64,000 nt of DNA from Paraburkholderia largidicola (GTDB taxonomy: Bacteria > Pseudomonadota > Gammaproteobacteria > Burkholderiales > Burkholderiaceae): contig NZ_AP023175.1 of NCBI RefSeq assembly GCF_013426895.1, positions 2,418,001 through 2,482,000 of the forward strand, read 5' to 3'. The first letter of the stretch is position 1. Each line of letters starts with the position of its first letter. Shown one piece after another: positions 9,698 through 19,900 of the stretch. The notes under the pieces were generated by a model that worked only from the letters and a program-made list of their open reading frames with translations, had not been told where the DNA came from and made no database searches. A program made the position numbers and the translations under genes.

Positions 9698-10597
9698 ATG
9701 TTAGCCAGAAAAACCTTAAGAGCTTGCCTCTTACCGGTCAGCATCGGTCTGACCGCGTTTCTCACGGGATGTCAACTTGAAGTGCTCGACCCGAAGGGCA
9801 GCGTCGGCGTCGCCGAGAAGTCGCTGATCGCGACGGCGACGTGGACGATGCTGATCGTCGTCGTGCCCGTCATTCTGTTGACGTTGTTCTTTGCATGGCG
9901 CTACCGCGCGTCGAACAAAAGCGCGGTCTACGCGCCGAAGTGGGCGCACTCCACCGCGATCGAAGTGGTCGTGTGGACGATACCCGCGCTGATCATCCTG
10001 TTCCTCGGCATCCTGACGTGGCGAACCACGCACGAGCTCGATCCGTATAAGCCGCTCGAATCGAACGTGAAGCCGATCGACGTCGAAGTTGTCGCGCTCG
10101 ACTGGAAGTGGCTGTTCATTTATCCCGATCTCGGCATTGCATCGGTGAACCAGCTGGCGATGCCCGTCGGCACGCCCGTCAATTTCCACATCACGTCGGA
10201 TTCGGTGATGAACTCGTTCTTCATCCCGCAACTGGGCACACAGGTCTACGCGATGGCGGGCATGCAGACGCGCGTGCATCTGATCGCGGATGAACCGGGC
10301 GACTACGCGGGCGTGTCGGCGAACTTCAGCGGCAAGGGCTTCTCGGACATGAAGTTCCGCACGCTCGCCGTGAGCACCGCCGACTTCAATGCCTGGGTGC
10401 AGAAGGTGAAGGCGTCACCGGAACGGCTCGATATGGACGGGTACTACGCAGTCGCGAAACCGAGCGAGAAAGACCCGGTGCGCTATTTCTCCGCGGTCGA
10501 CCCGAAGCTGTTCCGCAACGTGATCGCGAAATACAACAGCGGGCGTGTCGTCGAGTTCCGTGACGCCAACTGCAGCACGAACGCTTCGAAGGAGTAA
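9698..10597 (+). CDS. cyoA: Cytochrome bo3-type ubiquinol oxidase subunit II
   Basis: A 299-residue membrane-anchored subunit. The lipoprotein-type N-terminus (AFLTGC) is followed by two membrane helices near residues 45-70 and 90-110 and a periplasmic cupredoxin-like domain. The domain reads VEVVALDWKWLFIYPD, then SVMNSFFIPQLGTQVYAMAGM. The CuA cysteine ligands of cytochrome c oxidases are absent, as expected for a quinol oxidase. First gene of a tight cyoABCD operon, with cyoB 3 bp downstream. Confidence 0.96.
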   Translation: MLARKTLRACLLPVSIGLTAFLTGCQLEVLDPKGSVGVAEKSLIATATWTMLIVVVPVILLTLFFAWRYRASNKSAVYAPKWAHSTAIEVVVWTIPALIILFLGILTWRTTHELDPYKPLESNVKPIDVEVVALDWKWLFIYPDLGIASVNQLAMPVGTPVNFHITSDSVMNSFFIPQLGTQVYAMAGMQTRVHLIADEPGDYAGVSANFSGKGFSDMKFRTLAVSTADFNAWVQKVKASPERLDMDGYYAVAKPSEKDPVRYFSAVDPKLFRNVIAKYNSGRVVEFRDANCSTNASKE

Positions 10598-10600
10598 CCC

Positions 10601-12613
10601 ATGTTCGGCAATCTGACTTTAGAGGCGATTCCGTTCGATCAGCCGATCATCATGGGCGCGGCCGCGCTGATGGGCCTGATCGTTCTGGCCGTCGTCGTGC
10701 TCGTTACGCGCCTGAAAAAATGGCGTTGGCTATGGACGGAATGGCTCACGTCCGTCGATCACAAGCGCATCGGCGTGATGTATATCGTCGTCGCCGTGCT
10801 GATGCTGCTGCGCGGTTTCGCCGACGCCGTGATGATGCGCCTGCAACTCGCGCTCGCGAGCGGCGGCGCGGCGGGCTATCTGCCGCCGCATCACTATGAC
10901 CAGATCTTCACCGCACACGGCGTCATCATGATCTTCTTCATGGCGATGGCGCTGATGGTGGGGCTGTTCAACATCGTCGTGCCGTTGCAGATCGGCGCGC
11001 GCGATGTCGCGTTTCCGTTCCTGAACTCGCTGTCTTTCTGGATGACGGCGATCAGCGCGATCCTGATGAACATTTCGCTGGTGATCGGCGAGTTCGCGCA
11101 GGTCGGCTGGCTCGCGTATCCGCCGCTGTCGGAGTTGCAGTTCAGTCCGGGCGTCGGTGTCGATTACTACATCTGGGCGCTGGAACTCTCGGGCGTCGGC
11201 ACGCTGATCACGGCGATCAACTTCTTCGTGACGATCATCAAGATGCGCGCGCCCGGCATGACGCTGATGAAGATGCCCGTGTTCACGTGGACGGCGCTGT
11301 GCTCGAACGTGCTGATCATGGCGACATTCCCGATCCTGACGGTCGCGCTGGCGCTGCTCGGCCTCGACCGCTACGCAGACATGCACTTCTTCACGAACGA
11401 AGCCGGCGGAAACGCCATGCTTTACCTGAACCTGATCTGGGCCTGGGGACACCCGGAGGTCTACATCCTGGTTCTGCCCGCGTTCGGCATCTACTCGGAA
11501 GTGATCTCGACGTTCGCGAAGAAGCCGCTGTTCGGCTACAAGACGATGGTCTACGCGTCGTGCGCGATCATGGTGCTGGCGTTCCTCGTGTGGGCGCACC
11601 ACTTCTTCACGATGGGCTCGGGCGCCGACGTCAACGCGTTCTTCGGCATCGCAACGATGATCATCGCCATCCCTACAGGCGTGAAAATCTTCAACTGGCT
11701 GTTCACGATCTATCGCGGCCGCCTCGAATTCACGGCGCCCGTGCTATGGACGATCGGCTTCATGGTTACGTTCACGATCGGCGGCATGACGGGCGTGATG
11801 CTCGCGATCCCGGGCGCGGACTTCGTGCTGCATAACTCGCTGTTCCTGGTCGCGCACTTCCACAACACGATTATCGGCGGCGTGGTGTTCGGCTATCTGG
11901 CCGGGTTCAGCTACTGGTTCCCGAAGGTGTTCGGCTTCAAGCTCAACGACAAGCTCGGCAAGAGCGCGTTCTGGTGCTGGTTCGTCGGTTTCTTTGTGGC
12001 GTTCACCCCGCTCTACGTGCTCGGCTTCATGGGCGCGACGCGTCGTCTGAACCACTACGACAATCCCGCATGGCAGCCGTACATGATCGTCGCGGCATGC
12101 GGTGTCGCGCTGATCGCGGTCGGCGTCGTGTTCCAGGTCGCGCAGGTGGTGGTCAGCATCATCAACCGCAACAAGCCGGCGTATCGCGACGTCACGGGCG
12201 ATCCGTGGGGCGGCCGCACGCTCGAATGGTCGATCTCGTCGCCCCCGCCCGTCTATAACTTCGCGACGATTCCCGTCGTCGAGGAACTCGATGCGTTCGC
12301 GCATATGAAAGAAACGGGCAGGGGCCTCGGCATTCAGGCGGCGTATCAGGACATCCACATGCCTTCGAATACGAGTGCGGGCTTCTTCATCGGCGTATTC
12401 AGCCTCGCGTTTGGTTTCGCAGCCGTGTGGCACATCTGGTGGCTCGCGATCGTCTCGCTGCTCGCCATTGCCGTGACCGTGATCGGCCGCAGCTTCGGTC
12501 GCGACGACGGCTACTACATCCCGTCCGACGTGGTGCGGGGAATCGAAAACAAAGGCCGCACGCCGCTTCCGAAGCATGTGGAAGTGTCGCCGGCGTTCGC
12601 GGAGGTCGAGTGA
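10601..12613 (+). CDS. cyoB: Cytochrome bo3-type ubiquinol oxidase subunit I
   Basis: The 670-residue catalytic heme-copper subunit, reducing O2 to water and pumping protons across the inner membrane. Heme/copper signature segments are visible: [32 protein letters not shown], the HHFFTMG pair and [12 protein letters not shown]. Many membrane helices are evident and the length suits CyoB. Its TGA overlaps the cyoC ATG by one base, so the two are translationally coupled. Confidence 0.97.
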   Translation: MFGNLTLEAIPFDQPIIMGAAALMGLIVLAVVVLVTRLKKWRWLWTEWLTSVDHKRIGVMYIVVAVLMLLRGFADAVMMRLQLALASGGAAGYLPPHHYDQIFTAHGVIMIFFMAMALMVGLFNIVVPLQIGARDVAFPFLNSLSFWMTAISAILMNISLVIGEFAQVGWLAYPPLSELQFSPGVGVDYYIWALELSGVGTLITAINFFVTIIKMRAPGMTLMKMPVFTWTALCSNVLIMATFPILTVALALLGLDRYADMHFFTNEAGGNAMLYLNLIWAWGHPEVYILVLPAFGIYSEVISTFAKKPLFGYKTMVYASCAIMVLAFLVWAHHFFTMGSGADVNAFFGIATMIIAIPTGVKIFNWLFTIYRGRLEFTAPVLWTIGFMVTFTIGGMTGVMLAIPGADFVLHNSLFLVAHFHNTIIGGVVFGYLAGFSYWFPKVFGFKLNDKLGKSAFWCWFVGFFVAFTPLYVLGFMGATRRLNHYDNPAWQPYMIVAACGVALIAVGVVFQVAQVVVSIINRNKPAYRDVTGDPWGGRTLEWSISSPPPVYNFATIPVVEELDAFAHMKETGRGLGIQAAYQDIHMPSNTSAGFFIGVFSLAFGFAAVWHIWWLAIVSLLAIAVTVIGRSFGRDDGYYIPSDVVRGIENKGRTPLPKHVEVSPAFAEVE

Positions 12614-13227
12614 TGCTGCAAAAAGTCCATGCCGCAACCCTGAACGAGGTCGATGGCCATGGCCATCATGGCGAATCGCATTCGGTGTTCGGCTTCTGGC
12701 TGTACCTGATGACCGACTGCGTGCTGTTCGCGTCGCTGTTCGCGGTGTTCGCCGTGATGGCGCATCAGTTCAACGCCGGGCCAACCGGCAAGGATCTGTT
12801 CGACCTTCCGGGCGTCGCCGTCGAAACGGCTGCGCTGCTATTGAGCAGCATCACGTACGGCTTCGCGATGGTCGCCGCGCGCCGGCAGAATACGCGTGCC
12901 GTGCTCGGCTGGCTGGCCGTCACGTTCGTGCTCGGCGCCGTGTTTCTGAAGCTCGAACTGAGCGAGTTCTCACATCTGCTCGCGGAAGGCGCGGGGCCGT
13001 CGCGCAGCGCGTTCCTGTCGTCGTTCTTCGTGCTGGTCGGCACGCACGGCCTGCACGTCGCGACGGGGCTGGTCTGGATGGCCGTGCTCGCCGTTCAGGT
13101 GGCGCGCGCGCCGCAACTGACGCAGCGCGAAATCACGCGGCTGACCTGCCTGAGTCTTTTCTGGCACTTCCTCGATGTCGTGTGGATTTGCGTGTTCACT
13201 TTTGTCTATCTCGGGAGCGCGATCTAA
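12613..13227 (+). CDS. cyoC: Cytochrome bo3-type ubiquinol oxidase subunit III
   Basis: A 204-residue, five-helix membrane subunit. It shows a His-rich N-terminus ([10 protein letters not shown]), [18 protein letters not shown], and [14 protein letters not shown], with the C-terminal [18 protein letters not shown] typical of heme-copper oxidase subunit III. ATG at 12613 overlaps the cyoB stop. The gene ends directly against the cyoD start. Confidence 0.96.
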   Translation: MLQKVHAATLNEVDGHGHHGESHSVFGFWLYLMTDCVLFASLFAVFAVMAHQFNAGPTGKDLFDLPGVAVETAALLLSSITYGFAMVAARRQNTRAVLGWLAVTFVLGAVFLKLELSEFSHLLAEGAGPSRSAFLSSFFVLVGTHGLHVATGLVWMAVLAVQVARAPQLTQREITRLTCLSLFWHFLDVVWICVFTFVYLGSAI

Positions 13228-13569
13228 ATGGCTCACTCGAATTCCCCTGCGCTTCATGACGAAGCGGGGCACGGCGGTATCGGCGGATATGTGGTCGGGT
13301 TCGTGCTGGCTGTGGCCTTGACGGCTGCCGCGTTCGGCGTCGTGATGCAAGGCTGGCTCCCCGCCACATCGGCGCCGTTCGTGCTGGCGGCGCTCGCCGT
13401 CGTGCAGATCGTCGTGCACCTGGTGTTCTTCCTGCACATGAGCGTGTCGACATCCGGACAGCGCTGGAACGCCCTTGCGCTTGCCTATACGGTGCTGGCC
13501 GCGATGTTCCTGGTGTTCGGGACGGTGTGGGTGATGCACAACGTCAGCATGAACATGATGTCGCGTTGA
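13228..13569 (+). CDS. cyoD: Cytochrome bo3-type ubiquinol oxidase subunit IV
   Basis: A 113-residue protein with three membrane helices of the CyoD family, including the segment VQIVVHLVFFLHMS. It is an accessory assembly subunit. It begins at the base after the cyoC stop, and a strong terminator follows about 50 bp downstream. The usual fifth gene, cyoE (heme O synthase), is not in this cluster. Confidence 0.95.
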   Translation: MAHSNSPALHDEAGHGGIGGYVVGFVLAVALTAAAFGVVMQGWLPATSAPFVLAALAVVQIVVHLVFFLHMSVSTSGQRWNALALAYTVLAAMFLVFGTVWVMHNVSMNMMSR

Positions 13570-13622
13570 ATCCGTTGCACGGGCATCCGGCCATTGCGCG
13601 TCAGTGCGATGGCCGGTGAACG

Positions 13623-13660
13623 AAAGCCGAAGGACAGCTTTGTCCTTCGGCTTTTTCGTT
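13623..13660 (+). terminator. Terminator of the cyo operon
   Basis: A 14-bp perfect stem (AAAGCCGAAGGACA) with a GCTT loop. The closing arm is T-rich and is followed by TTCGTTT. Confidence 0.85.
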
Positions 13661-13677
13661 TAAGCGGAGCGCGAAAA

Positions 13678-13708
13678 AAAGCGGCAAGCATGGAATGCTT
13701 GCCGCTTT
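13678..13708 (-). terminator. Terminator of the tRNA-Val gene
   Basis: A 14-bp perfect stem (AAAGCGGCAAGCAT) with a 3-nt loop. On the minus strand it runs into a T-run, 18 bp past the tRNA 3' end. Confidence 0.8.
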
Positions 13709-13726
13709 CATGTACTGCCTGTTCGT

Positions 13727-13803
13727 TGGTAGGCTCGATTGGACTCGAACCAACGACCCCCACCATGTCAAGGTGGTGCTCTAACCAGCTGAGCTACGAG
13801 CCT
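13727..13803 (-). tRNA. tRNA-Val (anticodon GAC)
   Basis: 77 nt with encoded CCA. The 7-bp acceptor stem (AGGCTCG/CGAGCCT on the plus strand) closes the cloverleaf. The D-arm is of the TAGCTCAGCTGGTTAGAGC type. The anticodon arm is CCACC-TTGACAT-GGTGG with anticodon GAC, and the T-arm contains GGTTCGAGTCC. The body closely resembles enterobacterial tRNA-Val(GAC). Confidence 0.97.
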
Positions 13804-13993
13804 AGCGAAGAGCGCGAATTATAGAGACACACATTCGATCGCGCAAGTGCCTGGGGCAATTTTATTGTCGATGACAAAATCGCCCGGTAAGCGGGGCGAA
13901 GCAGCGGCTTCGGATGGGACCGCGCAAGGTGCTCCACAGAGCGGCGCGAGACAGCTACGATGGCGATGATGCTTCTCGGAGGCGAGCCGGGCC

Positions 13994-15352
13994 ATGAAGA
14001 AAAATGTTCGTCAGCATTCTCCGCGAGTCGTTCGCGATCACACGCATGCCATGTGGCGCGACCTGGCCGTGTCGTTCCTGCCGTTCGTGGTGCTGTTCGC
14101 CGTGCTCGCCTGGCTCGTGATATGGCTGGTCGATCCCGCGCCGCCGCGCTCGATCACGATCAGCGCCGGGCCGCACGACAGCTCGTTCATGCAGTACGCG
14201 CAGGAATATCGAAAGATACTCGGTCGCAATGGGGTGACGCTCAACGTGCTGGAGTCCGATGGCTCCGTGCAGAATCTCGACCGGCTGCTCGACCCGAAAC
14301 AGAAGATCGATGTCGCGCTCGTGCAGGGCGGCGTCTCGGCTGGCCGGGATACGACGTCGCTGATGTCGCTCGGCACGGTGTCGTACGTGCCACTGATCGT
14401 CGTGTATCGCGGCAAGGGGCTGTCGCAATTGTCGGATCTGGAAGGCAAGCGGATCGCGATTGGCCGCGAAGGCAGCGGCACGCGGATGTTGTCCCTCGAA
14501 CTGCTCGGGGCGAACGGCATCCTGCCGGGCGGCGAGACGACGCTCTTGTCGCTCGACGGGCTCGACGCCGCCAAAGCGCTCGTCACCGGCGAGATCGACG
14601 CGGCGCTCTTGAGCGGCGACTCGACCGCGCGGGCGATGATCCTGCGTCTGCTGACCATTCCGGGCGTGTCGGTGATGAATTTCAACGAAGCGGATGCCTA
14701 CACGCGGATCTTTCCGTATCTGGACAACCTCGATCTGCCTGTTGGCCTGCTCGATCTGAGGCGCCGCATTCCGCCCGAGCCGCTGCATCTGATCAGCCCC
14801 ACCGTCGAGATGGTGGCGCGCGCGAACCTGCATCCGGCGATATCCGATCTGTTGATCGAAGCTTCGCAGGAAGTGAATGGCCCGGCAGGACTGTTGCAGA
14901 AGGCGGGTCAGTTTCCCAATTCCGTCGCACGGGAATTCCGCATCAGCGAGGATGCGACGCGCTACTACAAATCCGGCAAGAGCTTTCTGTACCGGACGCT
15001 GCCGTTCTGGCTCGCGACGGTGGTCGACCGGTTGCTGGTGTTGCTGCTGCCGATCGCCGTGCTGCTGATTCCGGCGTTGCGGCTCATTCCTGCGCTGTTC
15101 AGCTGGCGCGTGCGCTCGCGGATTTACCGGTACTACGGCGCGCTGATCGCAATCGAGCGCGACGCGATGCGCAGTTCATCGGACGAAGAACGCGCGAAGC
15201 TGCTTGCGGAACTGGATGGGATCGAGTCGTCGCTGAATACGCTGCGGATGCCGCTCGCCTATGCCGATGGGTTTTATGTGCTGCGCGAGCATGTGCGGTT
15301 CGTGCGGGAGCGGCTGGAGGGTGTCCGGGAGCGCGTGCATGCGCGGCAGTAG
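13994..15352 (+). CDS. TAXI-family TRAP-type solute-binding protein, membrane anchored
   Basis: 452 residues. An N-terminal membrane helix (FLPFVVLFAVLAWLVIWLV) leads into a TAXI-type binding domain (SITISAGPHDSSFMQYAQEY; DVALVQGG; GKRIAIGREGSGTRM). A second helix near residue 345 (LLVLLLPIAVLLIPALRL) is followed by a roughly 90-residue charged, probably cytoplasmic tail. Most TAXI proteins are soluble periplasmic receptors for a TRAP permease. None is nearby and the double anchor suggests a sensory or other role. ATG at 13994 is preceded by GGAGGCGAG. Confidence 0.85.
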   Translation: MKKNVRQHSPRVVRDHTHAMWRDLAVSFLPFVVLFAVLAWLVIWLVDPAPPRSITISAGPHDSSFMQYAQEYRKILGRNGVTLNVLESDGSVQNLDRLLDPKQKIDVALVQGGVSAGRDTTSLMSLGTVSYVPLIVVYRGKGLSQLSDLEGKRIAIGREGSGTRMLSLELLGANGILPGGETTLLSLDGLDAAKALVTGEIDAALLSGDSTARAMILRLLTIPGVSVMNFNEADAYTRIFPYLDNLDLPVGLLDLRRRIPPEPLHLISPTVEMVARANLHPAISDLLIEASQEVNGPAGLLQKAGQFPNSVAREFRISEDATRYYKSGKSFLYRTLPFWLATVVDRLLVLLLPIAVLLIPALRLIPALFSWRVRSRIYRYYGALIAIERDAMRSSSDEERAKLLAELDGIESSLNTLRMPLAYADGFYVLREHVRFVRERLEGVRERVHARQ

Positions 15353-15425
15353 CGGAGTGTGCTGCACGAGAGCGTCGGGATGAAAAGTCGTGATGCGTCA
15401 GTGGGATAAGGCGCGAGTCCGGGTG

Positions 15426-15578
15426 TTGTCCACAGGGTTGTGCACGAAAACTGTGGATAACATCGGGGCAGCATTTCGAGCGATAGTGGATGCATCACCT
15501 GCAATCTGAATCGCATCAATGACTTGCGCGAGTCTTGCGCAGGATACTCACAGGCTTACCCACGAAAGCTGTGGATAA
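15426..15578. promoter_or_regulatory. Cluster of DnaA-box-like sequences within a direct repeat
   Basis: Two perfect DnaA-box 9-mers (TGTGGATAA, i.e. TTATCCACA on the minus strand) lie at 15452-15460 and 15570-15578. A one-mismatch box in the other orientation (TTGTCCACA) lies at 15426-15434. Both perfect boxes are preceded by CACGAAA-N-C, so they form a direct repeat about 118 bp apart. Possible roles are DnaA titration or a remnant replication region. No replication gene is adjacent. Confidence 0.5.
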
Positions 15579-15849
15579 ATCTGCCCCGCGCCGGATCAAG
15601 GTCTACACACATTCATTCTGTTTAAATTCAACAACTTGGTCGTTGGCGTATGGCCCTGCGGTTGTCCGTAAGACGGAACACCGCAGGGTGCAGAAGGAGA
15701 TCTTGCATCCATGCGACAAGGACGTCTGTCTCGTGCGTCGTGAACGGGACATCGAGATCGATGCCAGACGCCCCGATCAACGCAGCGTGGCTCGGAGCGA
15801 GGATGCTGTGACGTAAATCCCTGGTCCCCGTCAGAGGAACGCTAATTAA

Positions 15850-16014
15850 TCAGCCGTAAGGACTTTGCCAATAGCACTGATCGGGAATCCCGTGACCGTC
15901 CCAGTCGTAACAGACGTCCCAGCCACCGCCCCCTTCTCCTGCACGAGCGGACTGCGTCGTGAATAACAGTGTAGAGATTGCAAATAAAACGAAGGCAGCG
16001 AGTTTCACTTTCAT
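15850..16014 (-). CDS. Small secreted Gly/Trp-rich peptide, unknown function
   Basis: 54 codons. The ATG at 16014 is preceded by a strong ribosome site (AGGAGA, 7-nt gap). The product begins MKVKLAAFVLFAISTLLF, a convincing signal peptide, with likely cleavage after SARA. The mature part has about 29 residues, a GGGG run, the aromatic-acidic segment WDVCYDWDGHG and two cysteines (35 and 47) able to form one disulfide. The family is not recognised. It lies alone in a 1.3-kb stretch before the type VI cassette. Confidence 0.75.
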   Translation of the reverse strand: MKVKLAAFVLFAISTLLFTTQSARAGEGGGGWDVCYDWDGHGIPDQCYWQSPYG

Positions 16015-16698
16015 TTAAGTTTCTCCTGGCTTTACTCGTTTGAAATGGCCGCTATTGCGACCACTGTGCTGCAAGGTTGAGAAAACAACCAGGCAGCTAT
16101 TTCATCGTATCGATTAGACGCATATGAAGATGTAGGGCGAAAAGAAAGATTGCTCGTAGTGATCTATTTCGGTGTAGGGAAAAGCCGAACCATCGGACCC
16201 CTCAGGTCAGTGCAACGGGGTATGTCAGTTCGATGTGAAGTTGTTCGACGGCGCCCCAGCAGAGGGTGCCGCACAGATAGCTGATGTCGGGTGACGGTCA
16301 CCACAGCTATTGGAACCGGGGCATGTGCACGAACAGGGTATGTGATGACGGCCCAGTGGGCCTCTAACGACAGGGCCACACGTGACCTCACTCTCTCAAA
16401 GTGGGTGAGTGCGCGCCGCTATACGATTGACTGACCGAGTCTCGCCCGTCTCGACTCCAGGTAGCGGAACTGGCACCGGCCCGTCATCTCCATCGCAAGG
16501 CTTCGCATTGATGCTTTGCCACAAGCAGGCTCCTTTTTATCTTTCGTCAACCGTTTTGCACAATCTTTGCCTGGTCGGATGATTTTCGAATATATCTGAT
16601 ACCAATTCCTGTGGTGATCAGGTTAAGTATCAGATTGGCCTTGCGCAGGATCTGGTGCATGCAGAATACATGGCATGACTAATTAACACGGGGTGGTA
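16015..16698. other. Long spacer upstream of the PAAR gene
   Basis: About 680 bp with no convincing gene. It is less GC-rich near 16520-16690 than the surrounding genes. It holds a short palindrome GGTGACGGTCACC around 16292 and the inverted repeat listed separately. The PAAR promoter should be within it. Confidence 0.5.
16594..16635. promoter_or_regulatory. Inverted repeat upstream of the PAAR-VgrG operon
   Basis: Perfect 9-bp arms ATCTGATAC (16594-16602) and GTATCAGAT (16627-16635) are separated by 24 nt, 64 bp before the PAAR start. It could be an operator or a leader hairpin. No function is demonstrated. Confidence 0.4.
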
Positions 16699-16950
16699 AT
16701 GAGAGACATAAAGGGCCGAGAAGTGGCGCGGCTCGGTGACACTACCGATCACGGCGGCACCATCATCGAGGGCGCTTCCGACTTTACGCAGATGGGCATT
16801 CCTGTTGCGCTGGACGGTCATCTGACCGGGTGTCCGAAGTGCGGCGGGCCGTTCCCTATCATCGCGACAGGGGAAATGACCCACAAGGGCAGGCGTGTCG
16901 CGTACATCGGCGATCAGACGGTGTGCGGCGCAACCCTTGTGCGGGTCTGA
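16699..16950 (+). CDS. PAAR-domain protein (type VI secretion spike tip)
   Basis: 83 residues of the short PAAR class: MRDIKGREVARLGDTTDHGG, then a CPKCGG pair of cysteines and a C-terminal Cys. PAAR proteins cap the VgrG trimer and sharpen the secreted spike. ATG at 16699 follows GGGGTGG; a GTG at 16693 is an alternative. The vgrG start lies 1 bp beyond the stop, so the two are one unit. No effector domain is attached. Confidence 0.88.
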   Translation: MRDIKGREVARLGDTTDHGGTIIEGASDFTQMGIPVALDGHLTGCPKCGGPFPIIATGEMTHKGRRVAYIGDQTVCGATLVRV

Positions 16951-16951
16951 C

Positions 16952-19900
16952 ATGGGCATATCAATGTTCAAGCCTCTGCAGACACGTACGCTGTCTGTTC
17001 GCTGCGATGCTTTCCCCACCTGGGGCAATGATGAAGTGCTCGCCCCGGTGCGTCTCAGGGGCACGGAGGCGCTTGGCAAGCTCTTCCGCTACGAGCTGGA
17101 CCTGATGACCATCGACTCGCCGACGCTCCGTGTCTACGAGGCGCGCAAGATGATCCGGCCAGACGAGCTCGCGGGCGCGGTCATCGACATGATCATCGAG
17201 TTCGAGGGCAAAGGCACGTTCATACCAGGCATGCCAGGTCACTCAGGCGCGTGCAACATCGGCGCGGGAACCCGCACGATCAGCGGCCTGATTACCAGCG
17301 TCCAGATCACCGGCAGCGACGACCGGCATATGTACTACCGGTTCATCGTGCGACCCAGTCTGTGGCTGACAAAGAAAGCCGTTGAAAACCGCATTTTCCA
17401 GAACAGCAACGTCGTCGAAATCACCGAAGACGTGCTGGCGGACTACAACATCGTGGTCGAGCAGCGGCTCGCTGCGCCGGGCTTCCGCGGTGGCTATCCG
17501 GTGCGCGACTATGTGCGGCAGTTCTGGTGTTCGGATTTTGAGTTCCTCACCATGCTATGGCGCGAGTGGGGGATCTATTACTTTTACGACGGAAGCAAGC
17601 TCGTCCTGTGCGATTCGCCCGGCTCGCACAGGACGCACGACGACATGTGTGACGAGGTGCGCTATCACGCACCGGACGGCGCACGCATTGATGAGGAACA
17701 CATTCACCGGCTGGAAGTGTCGCGCAGGATCACGACCGGCCAGGTCGATCTTGTGGATTATGACTACACGCAGTCACGGGCGATCTTCACGGGCGAGAGC
17801 TATAACAACAGTGGCCCCTCCGAGCAGGCCAGGCATTACCAGTGGGGCGACTACTCGCAGCCCCTCGCGGGTGCGCAGGGGCTGTCATCCGAATTGAGCG
17901 ACTACGAGACCGAGGCCAACAATCTGGCGAATGTGCGGCTGGATGCAATGCGTTGCCGCCGCCAGCGGCTGAAAGGCACCGGCAACCTGCGCGGACTTTC
18001 GACGGGCAAGACCTTCTGGCTGATCGACCATCCCGAGCAGTCCGTCAATGCAGATTACCTCGTGGTATCCACGACAATCGATATCCGCAATAGCGGGCTG
18101 GAAGCGCAACGCACAGGCGGCGAGAGTGCTTATCAGTGCGTGACGGATTTCGTGCTGCAACCGGCCAATACGTTCTTCAGGAACAGACTGAAAAAGAAGC
18201 CCCGTGCGCATGCGGAAACTGCTGTCGTGACCAGCCACGATGACCGGGCTGTATGGCCCGATGCGTACGCGCGTGTCAAGGCTCATTTTGTCTGGGACCG
18301 GCGCAATGAGGCAGATCTGAATTCAAGCTGCTGGTTACGCGTGGCGTCGCCGTGGCAGGGCAACGGCTATGGCTTTATCGCGATTCCGCGCATTGGTGAT
18401 GAAGTGACGGTCAGCTATCACGAAGGCGATCCCGACAAGCCTTTCGTGTCCGCGAGCAAGGTCAACCAGTTCAACCAGCCGCCGTGGAAACTACCCGACA
18501 ATCTCGCGTTGACCGGATTGCGCAGCCGTGACCTGGAGGGAGGGAATGCCAACCATGTGCTCACCGACGACACGCCCGGCAAGCTGCAGGTGCAGATTGC
18601 AAGCGATCATGCGCAGTCGCGGCTTGTGCTGGGGTACAACACGCGCATCGACGGGCGTAAAGGACGTAGCGACCCGCGTGGCGAAGGTTTCGAGCTGGCG
18701 ACCGAGAAGGTTGGTGTCGTGCGGGCTAACACAGGCATGCTGGTGACCACTGAAGCACGTAGCGGGGCGGGTGCGCCAGCGAAAGACATGGGGGAAACGG
18801 TCGCGCGGCTGACGAACGCGCAGACTCTGCACGACGATCTTGCAACAGTCGCGCAACAGAATGAAGCGCAGCAACCGGGCAGTGAACAGAGCGATGTGAC
18901 CCGGGCAATTGGCACGCAGAACAACGCGATTTCAGGCGATACCGCCAGTGGTGAAGAATTTCCGGAGTTCACGCGGCCTGACATGGTTTTGTCAAGCGCT
19001 GCGGGTGTCGCGGTAACTGCACGTTGCGGGGTTCACGTTGCGGCGAATGACGACGTTGCTGTTACCGCAGGACGTAACGTCGCTCTGGCCGCTGCCAGGT
19101 CACTGTACGCAAGCGTACGCGATACCGTGTCAATGTGTGTGATGCGTGGCCCGATGAAGCTTGTATCGGCGATGGATCGCATTTCGATTGTTGCGCGTAA
19201 CAGCCTGATTGAACTGCGGGCGAGAGAGAAGGTGTCGATTGGCTCTCTCGATACGGTTGAAGTGCTCGCGTCAAATAAGCTGGTATGGAACGCGGGCGGG
19301 ACGCAGGTGGTAATTGACAGTAGTGGTTTTACCGTCTACACGGGTGGAAAGGTGATGTTTCACTCCGCCGACGTGAAGCAGGAGAATCCGCTGTCGGTGC
19401 CCGCAGGACTTGCGCCCTTGGCCCCGCATCCTATCGAGCTTAGTTGTTCTGCACTACAGGCCAATGAATTCAACGGGGCGACGACGGATTCATCCTCCCG
19501 TCCGGTGGCACAACAGGGTGAAGCTGGGGCGCATCTGTCAATGCAGCCCTTGGCTTCGGGACAGTCTGGTGCGTTAAGTCAGGCGAACAATGGGCAGAGT
19601 GGCTCAATGTTCGAGCCGGACCATTCGTGTACCTGGAAGCTACGTGATATTCAGCAGAAGAACTTCTACAGGGCGATGGAAACGGTTGACTACAGGGGCG
19701 TTTTCCAGGATGGCACACCCTACAACGGAGGTGCAATAGTTAGAGGGGGCGGAGGAGGTACGTTCGACATGTATTTCGAGGCCAGCACCCACACCATAAC
19801 TGCGACCGTCCGAATACTTGTTCATGCAAAGGTTGTTCAGGTCGTCAATGCGCAGACGGGCGAGCCTGAAAAGAATGCTGACGGTTCGATCAAGACGGTT

